Below, in pieces: positions 46,268-61,605 of a stretch of DNA of 64,000 bases. Position 1 is the first letter of the stretch, and each line of letters begins with the position of its first letter. Under the pieces are notes generated by a model that ran no database searches, was not told where the DNA came from, and saw nothing but the letters and a program-made list of their open reading frames with translations. The DNA comes from Xestospongia bergquistia (taxonomy: Eukaryota > Porifera > Demospongiae > Haplosclerida > Petrosiidae), in contig OZ014425.1 in assembly GCA_963965975.1 (NCBI GenBank), positions 5,035,501 to 5,099,500 of the forward strand, given 5' to 3'. The translations under genes and the position numbers were made by a program.

Positions 46268-47127
46268 TTATATGAAACTCCTATTTTTTAGTGAGTGTGC
46301 TAGTCTGTCTAAATATGCATCATGTGCTCTGTAAGCTGGACTATAACGCTACAGGGATAAATAACATAATATTTACATGTAATAGTGGGTGTGGTCTTAC
46401 CCCTTTTGGTAGTATAAGGGATGGTAAGAATAAAGGTTCTGGGGTCTTCTGGGTCATGAGAACATCAATATTATCAGATCTTGGTTTAGTTAAGGGAACA
46501 TATTCTGTTGCTACTATAATATATATGAAATGTAATTATATTGGAATTATGAACTGACATTGTTTTGAGAGAATAAGTCTTTTAAATTTAAGGTTAAGTG
46601 GATCTGGTGTTTTTACAGTTCTCATATTCTTTAACTTAGTATCAAGCTAATAATAGAGTGTATAATTATACTTCATTATAACTAATGTACACACTTACTT
46701 GTCTGTGATCATATGGGATTGGATTTTGGTAAGGATGAGATGAAAATAATAGAAAGTGGCGTGCTTTGTCGACTTTTCCACTTGTGGTACTTACTGGTCT
46801 GAAGTGAGCATGAAATCTATTCATTGAAGAGGAAGTTACTGTCTTTGAAGTACTGTCACCAATGTTACTAGTAGTTAATGAAGATGCTAGATATGACATA
46901 GGTCCTGTTCTAAACACCATTCTAGATGGTACCAAGCTGCACTGATGATAGCGAGGTTGGACATCAATTCCTCTTAGAGCTCTTTCAGAGGCTGTTAATT
47001 TTTGCCTTGCTTTTGTTGTTGTAGATGGGAGGACTATTCTTACAGAACTGTGTATCAAGTCTTGCTTTGCATCAAATTGTAGTTTATTAGAAAATAGCAC
47101 TCTAGATTGATTTTGTTGGGAAACCAT
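46268..47127 (-). CDS. Unrecognised protein with two similar Lys/Pro/Leu-rich exons
   Basis: Four exons in frame: from the ATG at 47127 (MVSQQNQSRVLFSNKLQFDA) to a donor GTAAGT near 46698; then LDTKLKNMRTVKTPDPLNLK..; a 45-bp intron; then ATEYVPLTKPRSDNI with QKTPEPLFLPSLILPKG; last RYSPAYRAHDAYLDRLAHSL, ending NRSFI. About 245 residues, basic, no membrane segment, no signal peptide. Exons 2 and 3 look alike (KTPDPLNLKFKRLILSK versus KTPEPLFLPSLILPKG), an internal duplication. Exons 2-4 are too short to be found as open frames on their own; phase agreement supports them. I do not recognise a family. Confidence 0.65.
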
Positions 47128-47178
47128 TTTATCAAAATAAGTGTGAAAATATTCTGTTTAACACCAATAGAAAAACAT

Positions 47179-47469
47179 TTATCTATTGTTCATAGTTGAC
47201 TCCTCCCATGGGCGTGGTCCTCGTTTATTCTCCCATTGCTCAATGTCCAATTCTTGTTTCAATTTTTGATATTCTTCTTCAACAATGACTTTCTTCACTT
47301 TCTTTTGAAAGCTGAGAGTCTCTTCGGCTGTTAACATTCTATTCTTCTCGTCTCTCTTTTTGACACGTATGGATGTAAATTCTGCTAACCCATATGAACC
47401 TACCACCATGAAAACTATCATAGGTAAACCAAACTTGAAGAAAGCACTTCTTTTTAATTTATGCCACAT
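47179..47469 (-). CDS. COX16: Cytochrome c oxidase assembly protein COX16
   Basis: A mitochondrial inner-membrane assembly factor for complex IV (COX2 and COX1 module joining). Single exon of 96 codons. Start MWHKLKRSAFFKFGLPMIVF; a membrane helix FGLPMIVFMVVGSYGLAEF (residues 13-31) is followed by FTSIRVK, a charged coiled stretch, and the diagnostic WENKRGPRPWEES (human WKNIRGPRPWED). Size and layout match animal COX16 (about 106 residues). It lies 145 bp from the divergent start of CFAP92 and downstream of the unrecognised gene on the same strand (51 bp gap). Confidence 0.95.
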   Translation of the reverse strand: MWHKLKRSAFFKFGLPMIVFMVVGSYGLAEFTSIRVKKRDEKNRMLTAEETLSFQKKVKKVIVEEEYQKLKQELDIEQWENKRGPRPWEESTMNNR

Positions 47470-47614
47470 TGGACAACACGTGGGTGGAATGAAATAGGTG
47501 GAGCTGGTAATGCAGGCGTGTTTTATTGCTATGGATACCTAACACTTGCAGCTCCACCCATTCTGTGCAAGATTTTGCTGCAAAAGATATGTTGCAAGTT
47601 AGAGGAGGGCTGTA

Positions 47615-50600
47615 ATGAGTGTCTCAAAACATGTTCATCCTGTGTCCCTAAGCCTTTCTATTATACAAGCTGTTGAACCTAGTAAGTTATAAAAACCTCT
47701 CTATGGTAAGTATGATCTCTCTTTCTCTAGCAACTAGACCACTTCCATTTTATGAAACCACTCGCAACAATCGACGTAAAAGGATATATGAGTCATTGAA
47801 ACCACTTCATCATTTTCACTTAGAGTATCAACTTGTTCCTGGCCAGGAGACAGTACCTATATATCGTACTGATATAGTCACTTATGGAATTGTAGCAAAA
47901 ATCTTCACTGAACAAGATGAGAGAGTTGTAAACACTTGGAATGAAAATGGACTCACATATTATGGATGGAGACACAGGTACAAACCTCATAATCTCATTC
48001 CAATATTAACAAGGAACGAAAATGAAATATTTTTGTTTTTCTATACAGTCATAACTTAACACTGACATTGGAATCACTACTTGATCTTTATGATCACACT
48101 CTAAAAGTCAGACTTTGGAACAGTCATGAGAAATTATCAGCTAGAGCAAAATATGATCGTCCCAAAGCATTCCGACTACCAGCACCCAAGAAACATGACC
48201 ATGATCAGTCTGAAGACAGTGAGGGGCTGACTAGTGGTGGTTCTAGACCTCATAGATTACCTGGTGTATATCATACTCTTTGTCCAATGTCAAAAGAAGC
48301 TAGACGTAAGAGTAGACGACCTAGTGAACTAATCGAATCCATTGATAGTGGAGAAGACATTGTAGAACACTTAAGTTCACCTCCTAAATCTTTGAAAATA
48401 CCTACTATTACTGAAGAGCCTGAAACTCCTGGAGATAAAGTTGTATATGAGTTAAATTCCAGTGCACCTGAGGCACTTTTCTCTAATGTACACATGAAAG
48501 AAACAATTCCAGTATTACCTCTACCTCAGGTACTTCCATCTACATCCTCAATGACTTGTTCAACATCTGTTAGTCCTGGTTTGAAAGGTTTGTACATCCT
48601 ATCTACTTATCCATTCGTATCTATGCTTCCATTTCTGTAATAGGAATTTCACGACGTCGTTTACAACAACTTCAACTTGAAGCAGCTGAAAAAGCTAGAA
48701 TTGATAAAGAGGGTGTGGTCGTTTTATCCATCAAACTAGCTGACCTCTTTGCTAGTCACACCTCTGTGACAGCTAGTCTAAAAGAGGGTGTGGCTAATTT
48801 GAAAGACTTTGAAATTTCCCTGTGTCTTGAAACTCCATTGATGTCTGAGGAACAAAGACGAGCTCTTAATCCAATGACAGTCACTGTTAAACAATGCCAT
48901 AATCTACCACCATTGTCTTTAACAGAATATAATCCAGCTTATGTGAGCTATCAGTTTTATGACAAGCCCAAGGTGTGTACCCACGGTCTTCCTTACTCTC
49001 CTCACATTTCCTGGAACACGAGTACTGTACTATTACTAGGGACAATTGAGTCAGATTTACTACTTGAGTATTTACGAGGACCACCTTTAATATTTGAAGT
49101 CCACGATAGAGATGAGAAGAATGATATAAGAAATTTAAAAGAGGGTGTGGTATTTGGAAATTTGTCAACTGATCAAATAATTGGCACTTGTGCTTATAGA
49201 AAAGGTATGTTCTATTGTAGTACATGTACATATATGGTATTACATGTACATGTATTGTAGTACATGTACATATACATAATATGGTCATGTAAATTTATTC
49301 TATTGTTATAGGACCTGTTCCAGAAACACAGAGTTTGTCATCTTTTGGTGAAGCAAAGTTAGATCTTAGTTCTCTTCTCTGTGGACTAACCACAATGACA
49401 TTTATGTTACCAATATTGAATCCCTGCTCTCATTCCATGAGGGTACAAAGAGAGGTCACCACATCCAATGGTAAGAAGAGAGTATATCAATCACATTTGA
49501 TATTACTCTCTCAGAGAATGTTCCTGACTACCTCCATTATGGTAGCCATCTCTCAGTACAAATTGAGGTGACTTATCCTCTCAATTTCCCTCCTCTACCA
49601 GTAATTGTTAGAGATAATCTTCTTTCTCTCAGACCACATGTAACTTTAATGCTTTCATTCTTTAATACTCTCAACTTCTTTACATAGACTCCCTTTGGTC
49701 GACTTATTTACCTTGTCTCAGCCAATACACCCACTTTAGCTCGTAAAGTACTAACTCTTGTCAATGAGATCAATACAAGAGAATTAGATTTAGAAGACTT
49801 ACCTGTAGAGACAAGAGATGCAACTCTCTCTACTTACAAACTAACTCAGTAAGTTTTATTATAAAGTACTTTTCTATATTGTCTTTAGTGAGCAGATGAC
49901 TAGTCCTCATTGTGATGTCATTACTGGATGTCATATTGAAGATAGAGTTAAACATATCTTTGTTCTTGAGGGACTACATTGGAAAGGGTTGAAGACAATA
50001 TGGGAACAGATTCCTCACCATCACAGTGAAGGTATATGCCCACCCACATACTGTTATTGTATTTATTATCACTAGACAAAAATGTTCTTAAAACTTTCTA
50101 TAATTCGGACTATACTTTTTCAAGTCGTCTCTATGGCAGCTTAGATGTTGACCTTACACATATCATATTGCCACACCCACTTGATGTCCTAGTTCAAGAA
50201 CCAAGACTTTATATTCGAGAAACAGTCCCTCAACTTTGTTTTATTGCTCTGATGAATCTTCATGAAGTAAGGAGGACATACTAAGATGAGAACTGATCTC
50301 TCTCTCTCTCTCTTTAGCTTGAGTTAGTACAAGAGTTAAATGATGTAACACGTAATGCTATGTATCCTACAGTTGAAATGATTACTTCTCTTAGTCTCTA
50401 TTGTTCACAAATGATCATTTCACCTACTGTCAATGAACAAGGTATTATATAATAATGTTACAGTTAGTAATATTGTATGTACAGATGATAAAATATTGCT
50501 ATCTAATGAGATAGAAGTGAATACTAAAAGACGACGACGAACTAGGAGTTGGGAACCTCTAAATAATAGTAACAGTGATTATGAGAAGTTATTAGAACAA

Positions 50601-52134
50601 AGGAGAGAGGCACCTGTTGTTGATTGGATCATGCATAATATAGTTAGTTAAATGTATCATGTGATTGTCATGTGATTTGGTCGCCAGATGAAGGCTCACA
50701 GATTGTCTGAAGGAGTCAATAAAATCAAAAGACCACACCACAAAAGATCAATGAGTGTAGATACTAACAAAGTAGGACATATTTTAAATTAATGTTGTCA
50801 TTAATCTCCTTCTTATGTAGCCAGTGTTTTTGTACAGCTCTCAGACATACAATTCAACTGTGTTAAGTAAAGCTGAATTGAGGCAACATTTACTGAGGAC
50901 TGATCCTCAGAGTAGGTATACTTATTGTCAATTCTATCACAGTATGACAGTTGAACCTGATGACTGGGAAGATGGTATTAAAAAGTACTGGCAGAGAAGC
51001 AATAGAAGAAAATGGAAGACAAAAGATGGGTAAGGACTGCATATTATCAAAATGCTGTATATAGTTCTTGTAGTTTTATTTATCCTGGTCCCAAGACTAG
51101 TTCAGAAAGCAACAAGCACATCAACAAACCAGACCAAGCAAGGATAGAAGAACTACAACAGGTATGGTTCGTTAGTAGAGCCTTTACAACATGTGAAGGT
51201 CCATTAGCTCAGTCGGCAGAGCGTCGTGCTGATAACGCGAAGGTCGTGAGTTCGAGACTCACATGGACCATCTTTTTTTTAATATTTTAATTTTAATTTA
51301 ATTAATGTGTTTTTCTTTTATTTAGTCATTTGTTGACAATCAACTACATACCAATACTCTGAAACCAACAGTAAACTGGTAAGTCCCATTGTTGTAATGG
51401 AAAACAGTTTACTTTTGATGTTATCAGTTATCATGGGATTATTTTGAATGTTATGATGTAATCTAGTGGGTATAATTATAACGTATATTGGATATATACT
51501 TTTAAATGATGAAATCCTACTAAAATAATGCTACTATGTAATCTACTCCATTAATACACATAGGATGCAGTACAGCTGGAATGAAAGAGCTACTGACTTT
51601 GAGCGGTACAAATCCCCGCCAATAGATTTTGGAGTTCATCCTCCAGTCACTATTCACTTAGCTGGAGACAGCCGTCAAAAAGAATTAAAAAGTTATGACC
51701 ATGAATATCAAAAGAAATGGAGATCTAAACTGGTTGTACATGATACTCAGTTCTATGTTTTGAGACAAGGACAAAAAGAATTAAGAATTAAAGGTCCTTT
51801 GGCAGCTACTCAACAAGATAAATTAAAGGGGCTATTAAAGGATCCTCCTATGAGACCCTCATTAGCACCCAATGACTTGACACCAGTTAATACCATACCA
51901 TCTCTTAGTGTTATACGAGATGATGAACGTGAAGTGGGTGTGGTTGGGTATTTGCCAGGTCCTGAATTCCAAAGGAGTCTGAAACGAGACTGTAATGTTA
52001 TTCCAATTAAAGCACCATTATCCCCACCTCAACTTGGCCTTCATCGAGCTAACTTTCAGTTGTACTATAATAGCCACACCCACTCATTAAATGACCACCC
52101 ACCTGAGACTAGAGTCCACTCTGTTCAGACATAA
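47615..52134 (+). CDS. CFAP92: Ciliary protein CFAP92 (KIAA1257, DUF4550)
   Basis: A ciliary/flagellar protein of unknown biochemical role. Exon 1 (MSVSKHVHPVSLSLSIIQAV) splices at 47685 to TTRPLPFYETTRNN. DUF4550 is at 47750-48180: HFHLEYQLVPGQETVPIYR, VTYGIVAKIFTEQDERVV, GWRHSHNLTLTLESLLDLYD, LKVRLWNSHEKLSARAKYDR, PKAFRLP. Then a Ser/Pro-rich linker and a long C-terminal part with a C2-like stretch (LRGPPLIFEVHDRDEKND) and IEDRVKHIFVLEGLHWKGL. The final exon runs 51563-52134. About 16 introns. Intron 51162-51325 holds a tRNA gene in sense orientation. The call rests on DUF4550 similarity recalled from human KIAA1257. Confidence 0.8.
51198..51270 (+). tRNA. tRNA-Ile, anticodon GAU
   Basis: A complete 73-nt cloverleaf: acceptor GGTCCAT pairs perfectly with ATGGACC (discriminator A); D-arm GCTC-AGTCGGCA-GAGC; anticodon stem TCGTG/CGCGA with loop CTGATAA giving GAU at positions 34-36; variable loop AGGTC; T-arm GTGAG-TTCGAGA-CTCAC, perfect. 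A T8 run, a Pol III terminator, begins 2 nt after the discriminator base. CCA is not encoded. It sits inside a CFAP92 intron on the same strand. Isoleucine tRNAs in animal nuclei normally carry AAU (inosine) or UAU, so GAU is unusual. Confidence 0.95.
51271..51281 (+). terminator. Pol III T-run terminator of the tRNA
   Basis: TC followed by eight T residues directly after the tRNA 3' end, as expected for RNA polymerase III termination. Confidence 0.8.
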
Positions 52135-52429
52135 AAATGTAAATTGACTGGTCTTATTAATGGTTTGGCGGTAGTATTATGTAGATAATGTAGTTAGTGG
52201 ATCATATATTATGTTGTATACAATCTAGTGGTTTCTAGCCCTTGCAATTTCAATTATTAAATTAAATAATACACATACAAATACAAACTTGTAGGAGTAC
52301 CCAGAAACACAATATATAATTATTTATAAGAATACAAAGATAAATTATGCTTTGTTACAAAATAATACATAATGGTGTAAACAAGACTTGAGCCAAAACT
52401 CGTAAGAAAAGAATTTCAATATTATGACA
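52135..52429. other. Convergent 3' flanks of CFAP92 and the SH3 adaptor
   Basis: AT-rich, with no open frame of note and no recognisable element. Presumably both 3' UTRs. Confidence 0.5.
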
Positions 52430-54457
52430 TTATACTTCATCATATCGTGTGATACCATTCTGTTTTTGTCTTGTATTTGTCATATAGACAAAAGAAGTAT
52501 GAGATTTTGGTACATAACCATAAGTACCTTGTTTGACATGATAAGCCCAGAGCCATTCTTTTTGGGTCATGTTATTACTAGGATATAAATAGAGGACATC
52601 CCCTTTTGTTAAAGCCAGATAATTAGTGCTATTTACATCTGGTGAAAAGTTTTTCACAACTGTCAATACAGCCATTTGAGGTTTTATACTTACAGAAGCA
52701 TCACTAAAGTTTGAGATAACACCAGGACTTATTGGCCACTCATGAAGCTCTCTTGTTTGTAGAGTTTGAATTGGTTGGGTGTGGTCAACAGGAGTTACCG
52801 AACTCATTGGTCTAATAAATGGCCTATGACGAACTGGGTGGAGTCCAAGTGGATTCGGAAATTGTGGAAGACTTTGTCGAGAGGCATGAAATGCTAAAGG
52901 TGCCATTCCGTGCTCATGATTAAGTCCATTAATTGTTGGTAGTGTACATATTGAGGGACTCTCATTACAATTAAGTCCTAGCCCTGTTAGTTGAGGAATG
53001 GACATTGAATTTTCATACCATAAGTCGTCAATAGTTTGTGATTGACTCATCCATGCATCCATTACATAAGGAGATGGAAGTTCTGTTTGGACAGCTGTTT
53101 CAACTGTTCTACTTCTCTGACCAGATAAACGACTTTGTCTGGCCTCTCGAATACATACCACTTCACTTTCTTGTCTACTTGTACGACGAGATGATGTTGA
53201 AGAGGAAGAAGAAATGGTAGAAGCAGGAGCCATTATTATTAACTCCGTTTGTGTGCCTTCTGATATCATAGACTCAGTTGGATTATATCGAGCAAGGATG
53301 TCTCTTGGGACCACTCCCTCAGCTCCTGATGCTGTAATGACCCAAGCCCACTCACTCTGACCAATCTCAGTGACAATAAGATATTCATTCTCTTGCAAAG
53401 AGACTTCTCCAGGAACAGTTTTATCATATTTAGTCAGACATCTATAAATACCTAAAGGTTTGTTAGTCGATGGTAGAAATACATCGTCTACTAGTTGTGA
53501 GTCTTGGCTGTAAGTTCGGACACCAGTGGTTGTGGTTGTGAGCAACTCTTTAGGATAACCATCAGATTGTGTGTGCACTAATGGGAGATCTGAAGGTCTC
53601 GATGGACGCTCTATCTCTATTGTTGGGACCATTTCTCCATTCTCTTCTGTTTTCATTACTGCTTCTTGGTATGAGCGAGTTCGAAAGTGAACAGAGAGAG
53701 GTTGAGCAGCTGGAGTGGAAGGAGGTATAGAATCAGTATCAAATTTATGACTTTTATCTGATGTTAATGATTCATTATATTGAGTCAATGAGAGGGGGTG
53801 AAGAGGATGAAGACGTGGGACAATACAGTTAGTTCGAGGAGATGAACTCAATTCAATGATACCGGAGATCTCTGATACTTTTCTGTTGAAATCACATGGA
53901 GTGACAGGGTCACTAGAGGGAGTCTCAAGAAATCGTGGATTCTGAGGAGATGACTGTAAACTTGAGTGGTGAGTCAAGTTAGGGCTGGTTGGTAGACTAC
54001 TGTAGGGAAAAGCTGATGAAGGGTTGAGTTTTGGTTGTAATACATTATGAATACTGGTTGCCCCCATCTTTTTCGCTTTATCTCTATGAGTGTGTGTCTC
54101 TTTATTATGCCAGTGAGAACTGTCTTTGATTTGATCCATTGGACAGCAAAAATTAGTAGGTATATATCCACATTTCCCATCAACATTTTTCACATACAAC
54201 CAAGTCCCATCATTACTTAAAGGCTGAACAATCTGACCTCGTGTTACTGTCAACTCATCTTCGATACTGGCATTGAAATCTTGCATTACTAACACAAAGA
54301 TTACATCAGTATCCAGTGGCTGTTCACTTTGATTTTTGCCTGCTTCTCCATTTTGGCCAGTTATGGTATTAGGTTGTCCATTTTGTTGACTTTGGGTGTT
54401 TGAGGCAGTAACAGAGGGCGGTGCCTTTTGCTGACGTTTCTTCCATAAAAGAGGCAT
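52430..54457 (-). CDS. Three-SH3-domain adaptor, Dlish/Vamana-like
   Basis: One large coding exon of about 675 codons. The upstream in-frame MVMCCCFRF is intronic: a TGTTGTTTTAG acceptor precedes GTTC-ATG, so the start is 54457 (MPLLWKKRQQKAPP). SH3-1 at about 54100-54320 (LVMQDFNASIEDELTVTRGQ, GYIPTNFCCP); SH3-2 at about 53280-53460 (YDKTVPGEVSLQENEYLIV, EGVVPRDILARY); SH3-3 at about 52470-52670 (VKNFSPDVNSTNYLALTKGD, YGYVPKSHTSF). Between them are long Ser/Thr/Pro-rich stretches. No kinase, SH2 or other domain is present. The layout and first SH3 (DELTV.RG..V, GYIP..FC.P) recall Drosophila Dlish, a Fat/Dachsous-Dachs adaptor, but this is a memory-based guess. A 5' UTR exon probably lies near 55368-55430. 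Confidence 0.85.
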   Translation of the reverse strand: MPLLWKKRQQKAPPSVTASNTQSQQNGQPNTITGQNGEAGKNQSEQPLDTDVIFVLVMQDFNASIEDELTVTRGQIVQPLSNDGTWLYVKNVDGKCGYIPTNFCCPMDQIKDSSHWHNKETHTHRDKAKKMGATSIHNVLQPKLNPSSAFPYSSLPTSPNLTHHSSLQSSPQNPRFLETPSSDPVTPCDFNRKVSEISGIIELSSSPRTNCIVPRLHPLHPLSLTQYNESLTSDKSHKFDTDSIPPSTPAAQPLSVHFRTRSYQEAVMKTEENGEMVPTIEIERPSRPSDLPLVHTQSDGYPKELLTTTTTGVRTYSQDSQLVDDVFLPSTNKPLGIYRCLTKYDKTVPGEVSLQENEYLIVTEIGQSEWAWVITASGAEGVVPRDILARYNPTESMISEGTQTELIIMAPASTISSSSSTSSRRTSRQESEVVCIREARQSRLSGQRSRTVETAVQTELPSPYVMDAWMSQSQTIDDLWYENSMSIPQLTGLGLNCNESPSICTLPTINGLNHEHGMAPLAFHASRQSLPQFPNPLGLHPVRHRPFIRPMSSVTPVDHTQPIQTLQTRELHEWPISPGVISNFSDASVSIKPQMAVLTVVKNFSPDVNSTNYLALTKGDVLYLYPSNNMTQKEWLWAYHVKQGTYGYVPKSHTSFVYMTNTRQKQNGITRYDEV

Positions 54458-55694
54458 GAACCTAAAACAACAACACATGACCATATAAGGATATTATTGC
54501 AATGTTTTTTTTGATATGATAAATTTAATTTCAGTATGTATGGTAATGCTTTCGAGTAGATAACACAATTGTTTATCATTAGTGGATGGTTAAATAAAAT
54601 CCCTTTTTTTATCAAACTTTGTCATAAAAGATTAACCACATAAGTAGTTTAGTGATTAAATACTCCAAAATGGTTTAATAACAAATGGTTTGTTAAAATA
54701 ATATTTATAGATTAGAAAACCTCAATGTTTTGTCTGTCTCTATCCAATAGACAAACCCTCCTAATGTGAGTATACCACATATGTACATTTTGTGAACATT
54801 AAAAGTCTTGTCTGCTACAGAAATTAGTTGAAACAGACTACTATAAAGAGTTACTACCAATACTACAGTAACCGCTATCCAATTACAATTCACACACACA
54901 AAATGTAATCTACCTGTGAGTTCATGTCCCATTAAAACTATCAATACCAATACGTTGAAAAAACTACTATAAAAATAATTAACATTATTACAAATTTTGT
55001 GCTATCATTAACAAACATAGTCATCGTAACACAAGCTTATGACAAGAATGTAAAGAAGGTAATAGATTTACAAGGAACCTTTGAAATATACAATAGACAA
55101 ATAATTTATCACTTTGTCTTGTATTATACCTAACTTAATTTAATATATAAATATTAGGATATTATGAGAATTAACGGAGCTAATATGAGATAAAAACAGA
55201 GATACATTGTATTATAGACTACATGTGATCGTTGCAAAATCACTTTTGGACGTACTGATTCCAGTTAAAAACCACAATAATAACAACACAAGGAAGAAGA
55301 CATTTATATGTAACTGTATAAACGAGACTAATAGGATAGTGCAGAACGTGCAGTCATACCTTTTGAAATGGACCTCTCGCGTAGTTCTAGATCACTAACA
55401 GCTCCACAGTGGTTACTCTAGAAGAGAAACGCAAGAAATTACAATAAAAGTACAATATCAATCCCGGCAATGCGACGAGGTGTTTGCGCATGCGTAGTCT
55501 GAAAGACTTTCGATACAACGGTTGCTAGTAATCACCAGGAATTTAAGGAATGTTTTTAAGTGAAATCCTCTAGTGAGTTAACTGTCCTTCCCAGCAATTG
55601 TAAAGAGAAATAACGAAAAGTTTAAACGTATATATCTATCGAGTCATTGTTGATCGTAACAATCTCAAGTTATTTGTAATTGGTCGTAGTGAAG
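54458..55694. promoter_or_regulatory. 5' UTR intron of the SH3 adaptor and shared promoter with MAGI
   Basis: No coding gene is seen. On the minus strand a plausible noncoding exon ends TTTCAAAAG|GTATGAC at about 55367, which would leave an intron of about 900 bp before the start exon. At 55485-55496 TTGCGCATGCGT matches the NRF1 palindrome, central to the space between the two divergent transcripts. The rest is AT-rich, with nothing recognisable. Confidence 0.5.
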
Positions 55695-61174
<5,480 letters not shown>

Positions 61175-61605
61175 CCACACCCATAACACTAGGTACATTA
61201 CATGGTAAATTATATATTATAGATTTATTTCTTTTTCTTAATAGGATGGTTATCTTTTTCCTTTAATCTTACTTTCAATCTCCACCTATTGCATTCAAAA
61301 AGCTATCTTCATTGATTGTGTGTTTGTGTGTGTACTGTGGTTATTATTGACTTCATCCATCAAATCATTATTATATTAATATTATCTATTAACTACAATA
61401 TAATTACTATAATACACAAAGAACATTTGTTATTATGTCACATTTTATTTTAACCCTTTTCTTTCTATTTTTGGGCTTTGTTGGTTTGAGTCTTAATATT
61501 TGAAGATGACATCATATTTACATAATAATAAACTATCCATAATGTAGTAGTAAAATAATTTAAAGGTCATATTGTCCATACTAATTTATAATTATTACTA
61601 GGTTA
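61175..61605. other. Convergent 3' flanks of MAGI and PXK
   Basis: No gene seen. AATAAA occurs on the plus strand near 61525 (ATAATAATAAAC), and its complement TTTATT near 61443 could serve the minus-strand gene. Otherwise AT-rich without recognised features. Confidence 0.5.

Noticed and set aside
46291-46557. Plus-strand frame of 88 codons
   Set aside because: It is the shadow of three minus-strand exons of the unrecognised gene, which fit splice signals and phase.
47461-47676. Plus-strand frame opposite the COX16 start
   Set aside because: Overlaps the COX16 start and the divergent promoter; no homology, and CFAP92 starts in another frame at 47615.
54458-54484. N-terminal MVMCCCFRF extension of the SH3 adaptor as a palmitoylated start
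   Set aside because: The stretch encodes a canonical TGTTGTTTTAG splice acceptor just before the downstream ATG, so it is most likely intronic.
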